A program made the translations under genes and the position numbers. Below the pieces are notes generated by a model that ran no database searches, was not told where the DNA came from, and saw nothing but the letters and a program-made list of their open reading frames with translations. DNA of 64,000 nt. Source: Corynebacterium sputi DSM 45148 (lineage in GTDB: Bacteria; Actinomycetota; Actinomycetes; Mycobacteriales; Mycobacteriaceae). Positions 8,512 through 16,288 of this stretch are shown here, in pieces. Location of the stretch: the NCBI RefSeq assembly GCF_000427865.1, contig NZ_ATYV01000001.1:166435-230434 (forward strand). The letters are read 5' to 3'. Numbering within the stretch: position 1 is the stretch's first letter; every line of letters begins with the position of its first letter.

Positions 8512-9289
8512 GCGTTTTACTAAAGCGCCGGTGGCGTTGATTGATTTGATGCAGGCGGGGGTGATTAAGCCTACGTCGTATGCGTTGTGGCATGTGCTGT
8601 GGTCGTTTTCGGATAGTGAGCGCCGGGAGTGTTTTCCGGCGCGTGAGACGTTGGCTAATCGTCTTGGTCTGGCTAAGGCCGCATCGGTTGATAAGTATCT
8701 GGATGAACTTGTTGAGGCGGGTTTGGTCGTGAAGTTTGGCCGTGGCGGTGGGGGTAAGCAGTCCTCAAATGGGTACCGCCTTGTGGCTAAGGTGTCCCCG
8801 AATGGGGATAGCGGGGGAAATGATGTTTGTGCAGGTGGTGAGCAGTCCCCAAATGGGGATAGCACAATAACGCCTGGTCAGCAGCAGTCCCCAAATGGGG
8901 ATAGTAGCAGTCCCCAAATGGGGATAGCAGCAGTCCCCAAAACGGGACACGAACAAGAACCACTTAACAATAACCAACTAACAAGAACCAATATCTCTCC
9001 AAACCGTTCCGGTTCGGAGCGTATGGCCGATGAGAAAAAGAGCAGCGATGAGGAGATCACGCCCATGGCTATTCCGACTGACTGGGTTCCCAATGAGCAG
9101 CACGCGGCACGCATGGACGAGTTGAATTTCAGCGATGAACTTATGGCCGGGACGGTCACTGCGTTCTATCAACGTTTCGATGATCCTGAGATTCTTTCCA
9201 CTGACTGGGACAAGAAATTTGGGTGGTGGATCAATGCGGTTAATCGCAATCCTGAGATTGTCGCGTGGACTGAGAACATGATCGCGTAA
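8489..9289 (+). CDS. Replication initiator-like protein with N-terminal winged helix
   Basis: 266 residues from ATG 8489, preceded by GAAGGGGG. Residues about 5-95 form a helix-turn-helix domain of the kind found in phage and plasmid initiators (FTKAPVALIDLMQAG, ETLANRLGLAKAASVDKYL, LVEAGLVVKFGRGG). The middle (about 95-160) encodes repeated SPNGDS units because the DNA there carries iterons. The C-terminus (about 190-266: DWVPNEQHAARMDELNF, DWDKKFGWWINAV) resembles the DnaT/DnaD-like tails of replisome-organiser proteins. The layout parallels lambda O, whose origin lies within its own gene. Function is inferred from this architecture. Confidence 0.72.
   Translation: MAEVRGTERFTKAPVALIDLMQAGVIKPTSYALWHVLWSFSDSERRECFPARETLANRLGLAKAASVDKYLDELVEAGLVVKFGRGGGGKQSSNGYRLVAKVSPNGDSGGNDVCAGGEQSPNGDSTITPGQQQSPNGDSSSPQMGIAAVPKTGHEQEPLNNNQLTRTNISPNRSGSERMADEKKSSDEEITPMAIPTDWVPNEQHAARMDELNFSDELMAGTVTAFYQRFDDPEILSTDWDKKFGWWINAVNRNPEIVAWTENMIA
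8761..8950 (+). repeat. Iterons and AT-rich tract: probable origin of replication of the element
   Basis: Copies of an 18-base, near-palindromic unit GTCCCCAAATGGGGATAG start at 8794 (one mismatch), 8845, 8887 and 8910. Degenerate copies lie at 8761 and 8933. The spacing is 23 bp between the last three. They are followed by an A/C-rich, AT-richer tract (8945-9000). Iterons inside the initiator gene followed by an AT-rich region is the lambda-ori arrangement. The repeats are direct observation; origin function is inferred. Confidence 0.8.
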
Positions 9290-9430
9290 CTTTACGCAAC
9301 CGTAGGTAACGCATTCTAAGCGAATATAAACCCTAAACCATACACATACACCAAAAACGAATAAAAACCCGCCTATGACACCCCTAGGGGCGTTTATGGG
9401 CATCATGGAACGAACTAGAGGAGAACAAAG

Positions 9431-9733
9431 ATGAGCAACACCAACGAAAACACCATTCCGACCCCGGCTGAGGTCGCTGGAATGCAGAAATCAACCGCAA
9501 TCACCTACTGGGATAACCGCCCGGACGATCACGACACAGAGACTATCTACTACACACCAACGAAAATTGATCGGGAGTCCCCGGCCTTTAAGGAGTTCGC
9601 AGAGGCTATGGAAATTCTGTTTGATCATGCTGACACTAAGCGAAAAGCGGTCATTGAAGCCTGCTGGGGTGAAATCGGCACGGGTCTAATTAACGATGAT
9701 CTTGACGCGATTGTCTACGCGGGGGGTAAGTAA
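9431..9733 (+). CDS. Hypothetical element protein, 100 aa
   Basis: ATG 9431 follows TAGAGGAGA. It is an acidic protein with no recognised domain (YWDNRPDDHDTETIYYTP, then FKEFAEAMEILFDHADTKRK). It is the first gene of the capsid-gene cluster and ends one base before the TTG start of the scaffold-like gene. The position suggests an assembly or regulatory role, but nothing in the sequence proves it. Confidence 0.55.
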   Translation: MSNTNENTIPTPAEVAGMQKSTAITYWDNRPDDHDTETIYYTPTKIDRESPAFKEFAEAMEILFDHADTKRKAVIEACWGEIGTGLINDDLDAIVYAGGK

Positions 9734-9734
9734 G

Positions 9735-10184
9735 TTGAGTGAATGGCAGGCAGCAGAGACTGCAGACAATACCGCCGAGACCACCGAGGCTGTCGAAGAG
9801 CAGGTTACCGAGGACAATCTCGAGCCGGAGCAGGACAACGCTAAATCCGAAATCCGCTACCGCAAACGCGCACAGGCCGCCGAAGCAAGCCTGGAAACAG
9901 CGCAGACCACCATCGCGGAACTGCAATCCACCATCGTGGCAATGGTGGCAGAAAAAGCCGGGATCAACCCGAAAGTCCTTGACCTCACCGAGCAGGCATG
10001 GGTCACCGAAACCGGCAATATCGACCAGGATGCACTACAGGCAGCACTGGCAGAGACAGCCTCAATGGTCGGAATTAAACCTATACGCAAACCGGCACCG
10101 GTTGCCACGCTGGGCACGCAATCATCGCCCGGTGGCGGCACGCTAACGCTGGCCGACGCATACCGGCATGCTACATCGTCCTAA
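9735..10184 (+). CDS. Putative capsid scaffolding protein
   Basis: 149 residues from TTG 9735 (LSEWQAAETAD...), directly after the stop of the preceding gene. It is acidic at the N-terminus, with a coiled-coil-forming middle (about residues 38-75: RYRKRAQAAEASLETAQTTI, then ELQSTIVAMVAEKAG) and a Gly/Pro-containing tail. Small acidic coiled-coil proteins placed immediately before the major capsid gene are usually scaffolds in actinophages. No sequence motif is diagnostic, so the call rests on composition and position. Confidence 0.6.
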   Translation: MSEWQAAETADNTAETTEAVEEQVTEDNLEPEQDNAKSEIRYRKRAQAAEASLETAQTTIAELQSTIVAMVAEKAGINPKVLDLTEQAWVTETGNIDQDALQAALAETASMVGIKPIRKPAPVATLGTQSSPGGGTLTLADAYRHATSS

Positions 10185-10191
10185 GTGATCA

Positions 10192-10221
10192 CCTCACACC
10201 AAATGTATTGTTGGTGTGGGG
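10192..10221 (+). other. Hairpin between scaffold-like and capsid genes
   Basis: CACACCAA (10195-10202) pairs perfectly with TTGGTGTG (10211-10218) around an 8-base loop, with possible extension by G-T pairs. There is no T run, so it may be an RNA processing or attenuation structure rather than a full terminator. The 175-base gap also leaves room for a promoter for the capsid gene. Confidence 0.5.
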
Positions 10222-10359
10222 GAATGGCTTATGGATTCTCGCCGTGCGAGATCATAGACCAACCGGAGCAATAATATAATTGCCAGGGAGTAATACGCAG
10301 TGCGTATCCCCTGAATAGAACTATTAAACTTTCAAGCAATTAAAACGAGGTAAAAACAT

Positions 10360-11214
10360 ATGACTACTTTGAGCACCACTACCGCTACCGCTAACCACAT
10401 TCTGCCCCCGGAGTTCGGCTCGCTGATTCAGCGTCCAATTGAGGCTGAATCCGTGGCAATGAATCCAGCCGTGGCGACCACCGTCACCGCTAATGCGCAT
10501 GAGCTTCACATTCCTATTCTCGATACTGATGTGACTGTTGACTGGGCCGAAGAAGGCGCAGAACTGGATTCGACTAATCCTACGATGGACCAGTTGCAGA
10601 TTGACTTCAAGAAGATTGGTGGTGTGAACGCGCTCACACGTGAGATGATGGACGATTCATCTCCGAAGGCCTCTGAGATCATCACTACCGGACTGGCACG
10701 GCAGATCGTCGCCGGTATCGACAAGGCATTCTTTACTGACCTTTCCGCCGATAACCCGCAGGCACCAAAGGGGCTGGCACACATCACCCCGACCGAGGTC
10801 ACCGGCGATCTGCTGAACCTCGATGTCTTCGCCGATTCTTTGGCAGCGGCTCAGGCAGAAGGGGCAGCACCTACCGCGTTCATCCTGGCCCCGGCGGATA
10901 TGCTGACCCTCCGTAAGTTGAAGCTCGCAGACGCGCATAACGCCCCGCTGCTGGGAACTGACCCGGCTGTACCGGGTAGTACTACCGTGTTCGGTGTGCC
11001 GGTCATTACGAGCAAGTACATCACCGCCGGTGAAGGCTACGCGCTTGATTCGCGTGATGTTCTTGTTGCTCAGCGTCAGAACCTGGAATTGGCGATCAAT
11101 GACTCTTACTACTTCACGAGTGATCGTATTGCAGTGCGTGCAACTGCTCGCATTGGCTTTGGCTTCCCGACTGAGAAGAAGATCGTCCGAATGACCTTTG
11201 CTGGTGGTGAGTGA
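10360..11214 (+). CDS. HK97-fold major capsid protein
   Basis: 284 residues from ATG 10360. The sequence matches short actinophage major capsid proteins: an N-terminal segment ending in SVAMNPAVATTV, the E-loop-like region (WAEEGAELDSTNPTMDQ), the spine-helix region (TREMMDDSSPKASEIITTGL, ARQIVAGIDKAFFTD) and the A-domain (GTDPAVPGSTTVFGVPVITS). It lacks the long N-terminal delta domain of HK97 itself, consistent with a separate scaffold encoded just upstream. It is the clearest phage structural gene in the element. Confidence 0.87.
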   Translation: MTTLSTTTATANHILPPEFGSLIQRPIEAESVAMNPAVATTVTANAHELHIPILDTDVTVDWAEEGAELDSTNPTMDQLQIDFKKIGGVNALTREMMDDSSPKASEIITTGLARQIVAGIDKAFFTDLSADNPQAPKGLAHITPTEVTGDLLNLDVFADSLAAAQAEGAAPTAFILAPADMLTLRKLKLADAHNAPLLGTDPAVPGSTTVFGVPVITSKYITAGEGYALDSRDVLVAQRQNLELAINDSYYFTSDRIAVRATARIGFGFPTEKKIVRMTFAGGE

Positions 11215-11573
11215 TCTTGTTCACTGTTGAAGAGTTCACCACATATGCGGCGATGCACCCGGACGAGATGGACGAGGCACGGCTACGACTAATGACGCGT
11301 GAGGCAGTTGCCCTAGTGCATTCTGTGGTGGGGCAATGGCCGGTAGGCACTACCGATGTGGTTCAGGTTGTTGTGCTACGGGCAGTCTCACGTGCGTACC
11401 TGTCCACTCAGATCGACGGTGCATCGACTACTCAGGCCAGCGCGGGGCCGTTCTCACAGACTGTGACCTACTCAGGTTCCGGTGGGGTGTACCTCACTAA
11501 GGCTGACCGGCTGCTGTTGCGTTCATCCTGTGGTGTGCATCGACGGGCGTACATGGTTGACCTAGCGGCATAG
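11211..11573 (+). CDS. Head-tail connector / head completion-like protein
   Basis: 120 residues. GTG 11211 overlaps the capsid stop by four bases, so translation is probably coupled. It begins with FTVEEFTTYAAMHPDEMDEA and ends with a Gly/Ser-rich segment and YLTKADRLLLRSSCG. This pattern is typical of the small connector proteins coded immediately after capsid genes in actinophages. The assignment rests on position and this general resemblance. No further morphogenesis gene follows; the next kilobase is decayed. Confidence 0.6.
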   Translation: MILFTVEEFTTYAAMHPDEMDEARLRLMTREAVALVHSVVGQWPVGTTDVVQVVVLRAVSRAYLSTQIDGASTTQASAGPFSQTVTYSGSGGVYLTKADRLLLRSSCGVHRRAYMVDLAA

Positions 11574-11733
11574 CCACCCCCGCGCAATCTGCACCCCCTT
11601 TGGCTGTGCCCCCCCACCACGGCACGCACTAGCCACCACCCCCATACACCGCCCCACAAGGGCCGTACACGGGGGTAGGCGGGGCGTGTAGGGGTAGGTG
11701 AGGGCATGAGGCTGATCGTCGTGTGTGAGTGTT

Positions 11734-11991
11734 TGCATCTCGGACTGAGCGGCCACTGACACTAAGCATCGCAGCCGCCTGCTCTGCCGATTCCTTAGTT
11801 CTGTCTTTCCGCGCCAGTTCCGGCAAATTTGCCACAACTGGCGAATCATCGTGACGAGAGACATTTCCGCGCTGAACCGCCTCGATCTGTCGTTGCTTGG
11901 CTGCTGACTCCAACAACTCCAAAAAATCAGTAGCAACACACGCACGCTGCGACGCACTCAAATGCCGACGATGCAAACCAATCAATGCACG
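11734..11991 (-). pseudogene. Fragment of a ParB-like DNA-binding gene
   Basis: In the minus-strand frame a stretch reads LHRRHLSASQRACVATDF and later MLSVSGRSVRDA, closely like residues about 110-185 of the intact ParB-like protein at 6209-7201. The N-terminal ParB domain is missing upstream and the frame runs into unrelated sequence after SVRDA. It is therefore a remnant of a second, related gene. It lies on the strand opposite to the intact copy. Confidence 0.72.
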
Positions 11992-12258
11992 TTGAATAAC
12001 ATTGCAAACAATTGCAATTCTATTAATGCGCATTGAAACACAAACAAAACGCAATCAATGAGTGAGTATGTGCGCTCATGGCATTGGGCGTTAATCACGA
12101 GTCGGTGAAGGCAGCGGTTGATGGTGCGGAAAATGTTCAAAGTGGACAAAATCCGCACCCCGCCCCTGATCTGGTAAGGCAACCCAAGCAGGCCACCCCG
12201 ACACCAGCACCACCCACATGCCAGCATCACCGCCCGAGAACCTGAACCGACGGCACCC

Positions 12259-12480
12259 GTTCCCGTTCATGGCGACTAGGTACGCGGCGTAGCGAGTGAG
12301 GCGGTAGTTCTGCCTCTTAGGTCCGCGATTGCCCGAAACTTCAGGCGCGTCCCTAAAGTTCTTTCCAACGTCAACGCCTTGTACATCGGCGCTGATAGTC
12401 GCCCGTTCTACAGCGGACTTCGCGTCAAACCATCGCGCATATCCGAGCAGTGGCATCAAGTCCCGAGCTGACCACCACAC
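12259..12480 (-). pseudogene. Fragment of a BRO-N / DinD-like antirepressor gene
   Basis: About 74 codons of the minus strand match the BRO-N domain of phage antirepressor and DinD-type proteins (WWSARDLMPLLGYARW, NFRDAPEVSGNRGPKRQ, YRLTRYAAYLVAMNGN). The match starts without a proper N-terminus and stops abruptly after MNGN, where the conserved continuation is lost. With the ParB-like fragment downstream this shows that the right third of the element has decayed or recombined. Confidence 0.72.
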
Positions 12481-12848
12481 ACCACCCATCAACACCACAC
12501 CACCAACCAAAAGCAGGTGGTCCAAATGGATCACCTGAACCAACCCATCAAACGAATAGAGAACAATCATTCACAAATAACTAAGCACGACCTAACCAGC
12601 CAAGCTAAGGCAAACCATACCCGGGGGGTGAACCCCCTCCCCGCCATTCCGCTACCCCGACGGGCATACAGTCTCACCCCGTACGGGTTCCAGGGCTTTT
12701 GGGGGGTACTTGGGTATGGGTGGGGGCTTAAAAGTCGCTGTATGGGCCGTACAGGGCGTTTTTGCTGGTCGTGGGGTTGGGGGTGGTGGTTTTCCCCGGA
12801 ATTGGGGTTTTCCGTTGGTGCAGGTGAATGGGCGTGAGTCGTAACGCT
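12481..12848. other. Non-coding stretch beside the integrase gene
   Basis: No credible gene. It holds a CA-rich tract (12460-12610), a small hairpin GGGGGT/ACCCCC at 12624-12637 and a G/T-rich tract (12690-12835) that precedes the end of the integrase gene. There is no canonical terminator for the leftward integrase transcript. Confidence 0.45.
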
Positions 12849-14015
12849 CTAGGGGTTTTCCTGCTCTTTCGGGTTCATTGCCAAGTGTTCAGAGTAAGCG
12901 TCACGCAACCCCGGTTCACGAGTCGTAAGAATCTTCTTAGCCTCGGTCCAGTCCATCGCGCCGAAACGTGCATATCTCTCGGTAGTTCGGATCGCTTCAT
13001 GCCCGAGGAACTGCTTCACTGTCTCCAGTGAAATGCCGTCTTGCATCATCCAGGACGCGGCGGTGTGCCGGAGATCCTGTAGGCGTACAGATCCGACGGG
13101 CTGCCCGTTGACAGTCGCTAACCGGCACGATGCGGACCATTCCCTCCGTACCACGTCGGCGCTGAACGGCCTGTTCCCCTGAGACGTGAATATCAGTCCA
13201 GATACGGGCAGAGGCTTATCTATGTACTCAACACCAACAGCAGGTGTGCCGGGGTAGTTGCCTTCATGCCGCGCTTCATGGAGAGCAGTTCTCGCCATAG
13301 GTGAAATAGGCACGCTTCGGTTCTGGTGATTCTTCACGTCTTTGATCTGGCGAGTAGATTCGTTGTAAGCGCGGGTGACCTGAATCAGATCATTGGAAAA
13401 ATCCACATCCTCCCAGTGCAGTGCCCGTAGTTCCCCTAGCCTCAAGCCGGTGGATACGAGTATTTCCGCTACTCTCCGCGAGTACCCGGTGTGGGGTAGT
13501 GACCGCGTGATTGCGTTGAACTGGTCGCGGGTTATGTACCTGTCCGGTGATCGTCCGGGCGACGGTAGGGGAATACCTTTCGCTGGGTTTATGCTGATGA
13601 GTCCTCGACGTATAGCGCGGTCGAAGATCATTTTCGCGGTAGCCATAGTGTGCCCAATGCTGTTGGGTGAGTAACCATCCTCGATCAAGTCAGTGACGAA
13701 ATCCTCCATGGTTTCGGCGGTGATCGACTTGACTGGCTTATCTCCGAGCCGAGGGTTCAGCCGCGCATTAAGGTGCGTTTCGTTGCTCTTTCGTGTCGAT
13801 GCTGCGACTCTTCCACGGGTCTTCATCCAGTCCGCTGCAACATCACGGAATGCCGGATTGTCCGACGGGTCATGCCCTGCGAGTGCGACGGCCGCTGCGT
13901 CTTGTGCCTGTTTTTTGGTTGCCCATGACCCGGCACCGTGACGTTTGCCGTCATCGGTCCTGTACCGGGCCTGCCACTTCCCGGATGCCGTCTGTTCTGC
14001 CCATGAGGTCGCCAT
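12849..14015 (-). CDS. int: Tyrosine recombinase integrase
   Basis: 388 residues from ATG 14015. The N-terminal arm-binding region (about 1-60) and SAM-like core-binding domain (about 60-150) precede the catalytic domain. Catalytic residues can be read as Arg192 (STGLRLGEL), Arg316 in QDLRHTAASW, His339 (FLGHEAIRTT) and nucleophile Tyr348 (TTERYARF). The His of the usual HxxR motif reads Gln here. The gene ends next to attR, reading inward, as usual for elements that integrate into tRNA genes. It should catalyse exchange between the 44-bp tRNA-Val core and the element's attP. Confidence 0.95.
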   Translation of the reverse strand: MATSWAEQTASGKWQARYRTDDGKRHGAGSWATKKQAQDAAAVALAGHDPSDNPAFRDVAADWMKTRGRVAASTRKSNETHLNARLNPRLGDKPVKSITAETMEDFVTDLIEDGYSPNSIGHTMATAKMIFDRAIRRGLISINPAKGIPLPSPGRSPDRYITRDQFNAITRSLPHTGYSRRVAEILVSTGLRLGELRALHWEDVDFSNDLIQVTRAYNESTRQIKDVKNHQNRSVPISPMARTALHEARHEGNYPGTPAVGVEYIDKPLPVSGLIFTSQGNRPFSADVVRREWSASCRLATVNGQPVGSVRLQDLRHTAASWMMQDGISLETVKQFLGHEAIRTTERYARFGAMDWTEAKKILTTREPGLRDAYSEHLAMNPKEQENP

Positions 14016-14181
14016 ACGGCCGATTTTAGGCGGGTGGTGTGTCTTAGGTCGAGATTGGGGCGTTTTAGGTCTATGGTTGTCCTTGTGGGTGGCATTGCAG
14101 CATGTGCTGTATCTCTTGTTCAGGACTTTTTCTAAGGTGTTGACCTGGGTAGAGTGATGGTGTAACGTCTCTTTTAGCTTC

Positions 14182-14225
14182 TTTTACACACCAGCGGTCG
14201 GGGGTTCGAAACCCTCTCTCCGCAC
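14182..14225 (+). repeat. attR: second copy of the 44-bp tRNA-Val core
   Basis: Perfect copy of 4753-4796, containing the anticodon loop to the 3' end of tRNA-Val but no 5' half, so it is not a functional tRNA. It marks the right boundary of the element. Confidence 0.93.
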
Positions 14226-14234
14226 CATCTGAAG

Positions 14235-14267
14235 AAGCCACGGTGCGTTAATTCGCCCGTGGCTTTT
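14235..14267 (+). terminator. Original chromosomal terminator of tRNA-Val, displaced beyond attR
   Basis: AAGCCACGG (14235-14243) pairs with CCGTGGCTT (14257-14265), continuing into a short T run (to 14267). It lies 10 bases after the att core, where the tRNA terminator of the empty site would be. Confidence 0.8.
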
Positions 14268-14296
14268 CTCATGTCCGGCACCGATTGTGAGCACCG

Positions 14297-15223
14297 ATGC
14301 ACCCTTTCCACCAGCGTGCCCTTGGCCTGACGCTGGGTTTTGCCGCAGACCGTGTCTTTGGGGATCCGGCGAAACATCATCCGGTCGCGTGGTTCGGCAC
14401 GTGTGCTTCCGTTGTGGAGCGGGCGATCTACTCCGACTCACGTAGCCGCGGTGCTCTCTATGCGGGTGTGTTGATTGTGCCGGTGGTGGGTGCGGGAATG
14501 GGCGTCGGGAAGCGCTTTCCGGTTTTTTCCCTTGCGGTGACCACCTGGGCGGCGCTTGGAGGCACGACGCTGGCGCATACGGGGGAGCGCATGGCGCGGC
14601 GCCTCGATGAGGCGCGTGACAACCCCTCGCTTATCGACGCCCCCCGCTCCCTCATCCCATGGCTCTGCTCTAGGGACCCCTCCGCACTGGGGTTGGACGA
14701 CATGGCGCGAGCGACGGTGGAATCCCTCGCTGAGAACACCTCTGATGCGGTGACTGGAACCCTGGTGTGGGGCGCGGTGGCAGGGACGCCTGGAGTGCTG
14801 CTGCACCGGTGCGCGAACACTCTCGATGCGATGGTGGGATACCGGACGGTGCGGTACACCAACTTTGGCTGGGCCTCTGCAAAGGTCGATGACGCGGTGA
14901 ACTGGCTGCCGGCGAGGATCACAGGTCTTGCAACGGCGCTCGTGGGGCCGAAGCGGACTGAGGCGGTACGGGCCTGGCGAAGGGACGCCTCGGCGCACCC
15001 AAGCCCGAATGCGGGGATCCCAGAGGCAACCGCTGCCGGGGCACTGGGGCTGCAGTTGGGAGGTGTGACCAGGTACGCCGAGCGCACTGAACACCGTCCG
15101 ACGATGGGGGCGGGGCGTGCGCCGGAGGTCTCAGACGTGCGCCGGATGGTGCGGCTGACTCGCCGGGTGCAGGCGGTCAGTCTTGGGCTGGTCGTCGGCG
15201 CGCTGTTGGCGCTGCCGCGTTAG
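14297..15223 (+). CDS. cobD: Adenosylcobinamide-phosphate synthase
   Basis: 308 residues, the usual CobD/CbiB length. It condenses adenosylcobyric acid with aminopropanol or its phosphate in late cobalamin synthesis and is a polytopic inner-membrane protein. Family landmarks are visible: ADRVFGDPAKHHPVAWFG at the N-terminus, ATVESLAENTSDAVTG and RCANTLDAMVGYRT in the middle, and SPNAGIPEATAAGALGLQLGG towards the end. Hydrophobic segments lie near residues 50-85 and at the C-terminus. It overlaps the convergent SURF1 gene by four bases. With cobC at 18145 and the B12 riboswitch before metE, it indicates that the cell makes or remodels cobalamin. Confidence 0.95.
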   Translation: MHPFHQRALGLTLGFAADRVFGDPAKHHPVAWFGTCASVVERAIYSDSRSRGALYAGVLIVPVVGAGMGVGKRFPVFSLAVTTWAALGGTTLAHTGERMARRLDEARDNPSLIDAPRSLIPWLCSRDPSALGLDDMARATVESLAENTSDAVTGTLVWGAVAGTPGVLLHRCANTLDAMVGYRTVRYTNFGWASAKVDDAVNWLPARITGLATALVGPKRTEAVRAWRRDASAHPSPNAGIPEATAAGALGLQLGGVTRYAERTEHRPTMGAGRAPEVSDVRRMVRLTRRVQAVSLGLVVGALLALPR

Positions 15224-16161
15224 AACCGTTCGCCGCGGTCGACGTAGCGGTTGTGCGACGAGGATCCATAGCGCTGCGCCATTCGCTGCGCGCGCCTTGC
15301 CTCTGTTGCATCCTGGTTGTCCTGCGTTTCCTCAGGGGTGGGAGTGTGCTCATCGTCGCCAGCGGAGGACACTCGAACCTTCTGCAGCGCGGCGATATGC
15401 TCCGCTTGCTCCTCCCGTTCACGGCGGCGCTCGCGGATCTCCGCGTACACGAACCACACCACGGCGGCTGGGGCAGCGATGCCGAAGAAGATCCACTGGA
15501 TGCCATAGGAGAGGTACGGGCCGGACTCCAAGCTCGGCAACGGGATGTTTCTAAGGCCACCGGGCTGGTCGGAGTCGATGAGGACATAGTCCGGGTTTAC
15601 TTCCTGGCCCGTCAGTTCGGTGAAGAGCTCGGAGTTGATGCCGTAAACCTGCGCCGGGTCACCCTCGATGGGGGCACGCTCTGGCATCATCTCGTCCTTG
15701 CGAGTGAAGCCCTGGATGGTCACCTGGCCGGAAGGCGCCGCGTCGTAATCCGGTACGTTGCCGTCTACTGGGTGCTCCCAGCCGCGGTTAACGAGGAAGA
15801 CCGAGCCGTCAGTGGTCTCAAACGCGGTGAGGGCCTGCATGGCAGGGGACTGGTCCACTGGCCGGTTACGCAGGATTACCTCGTCCTCCGGCAGGTAATT
15901 TCCGGTGAGCGTGACTCGGCGCCACTCGTCTCCTGGGTCGACGGTCCCGTCGGCGTTGTAGATCGACGAGGCCGGCACGGGGTCTTCCTCGAAGGCGACG
16001 CGGAGCTGATCATTCCGGTTCTGCGTGGCCTCGTTCTTGCCCAACTGCCACGGAGCGAGCACGGTGAACGCGAAGTACGCGAAGATCAGGGCGAAGACGG
16101 CTGTCAGGACCCACCCAGGGGTCAGGAACTGGCGGATTCGGCTACTCACATCCCTCACCAT
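15220..16161 (-). CDS. SURF1 family cytochrome oxidase assembly protein
   Basis: 313 residues from ATG 16161. Two membrane helices flank an extracytoplasmic domain: residues about 17-38 (WVLTAVFALIFAYFAFTVL) and about 218-240 (YGIQWIFFGIAAPAAVVWFV). SURF1 signatures include APWQLGK after the first helix, RNRPVDQSPAMQ, and VLIDSDQPGGLRNIPLP before the second. The C-terminal tail (about 245-313) is charged and probably cytoplasmic. SURF1 proteins help insert heme a into cytochrome c oxidase. M. tuberculosis has Rv2235 at this place. Confidence 0.92.
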   Translation of the reverse strand: MVRDVSSRIRQFLTPGWVLTAVFALIFAYFAFTVLAPWQLGKNEATQNRNDQLRVAFEEDPVPASSIYNADGTVDPGDEWRRVTLTGNYLPEDEVILRNRPVDQSPAMQALTAFETTDGSVFLVNRGWEHPVDGNVPDYDAAPSGQVTIQGFTRKDEMMPERAPIEGDPAQVYGINSELFTELTGQEVNPDYVLIDSDQPGGLRNIPLPSLESGPYLSYGIQWIFFGIAAPAAVVWFVYAEIRERRREREEQAEHIAALQKVRVSSAGDDEHTPTPEETQDNQDATEARRAQRMAQRYGSSSHNRYVDRGERF

Positions 16162-16288
16162 ACTTCCGAGGGCCCTAGGTCCTGTAAGTACGTTTCATCA
16201 CGGCTCTGGCGTAGAGTCTTCGCGAGGTGAAACAGTCACCGTCCACGGACCGCTCAGACAGCGGTCACCGAGACACGGAGGAACGTCA

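Larger units (their letters stand above)
4753..14225. mobile_element. 9.5-kb integrated phage-satellite-like element in tRNA-Val
   Basis: Bounded by the 44-bp attL/attR repeat, with the integrase at the right end reading inward. Cargo from left to right: two small ORFs, a ParB-like protein, a possible HTH regulator, two small ORFs, a replication initiator with internal iterons, a small ORF, a scaffold-like protein, an HK97-type capsid protein, a connector-like protein, decayed BRO-N and ParB-like fragments, and the integrase. No terminase, portal, protease, tail or lysis gene can be seen. The size and tRNA-Val target recall phiRv2 of M. tuberculosis; capsid-encoding PICI satellites are the other model. 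That it is a satellite is inference; that it is an integrated element is direct. Confidence 0.93.

Noticed and set aside
8761..8950. Regularly spaced repeats considered as a CRISPR array
   Set aside because: The repeats are 18 bases, spacers as short as 5 bases, they lie inside a coding frame, and there are no cas genes. An iteron origin explains them.
12078..12230. Short plus-strand frame starting MALGVNHESVKAAV in the decayed part of the element
   Set aside because: The first 40 codons look protein-like but the frame runs into unrelated sequence and lacks a ribosome-binding site; too weak to call.
12517..12837. Plus-strand 106-codon frame in the element
   Set aside because: It has a low-complexity Trp/Gly-rich composition from G/T-rich DNA, no ribosome-binding site and no similarity to a known protein.
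14182..14225. Second tRNA-Val gene at the right end of the element
   Set aside because: Only the anticodon-loop-to-3' part is present; the acceptor 5' strand and D-arm are missing, so it is attR.
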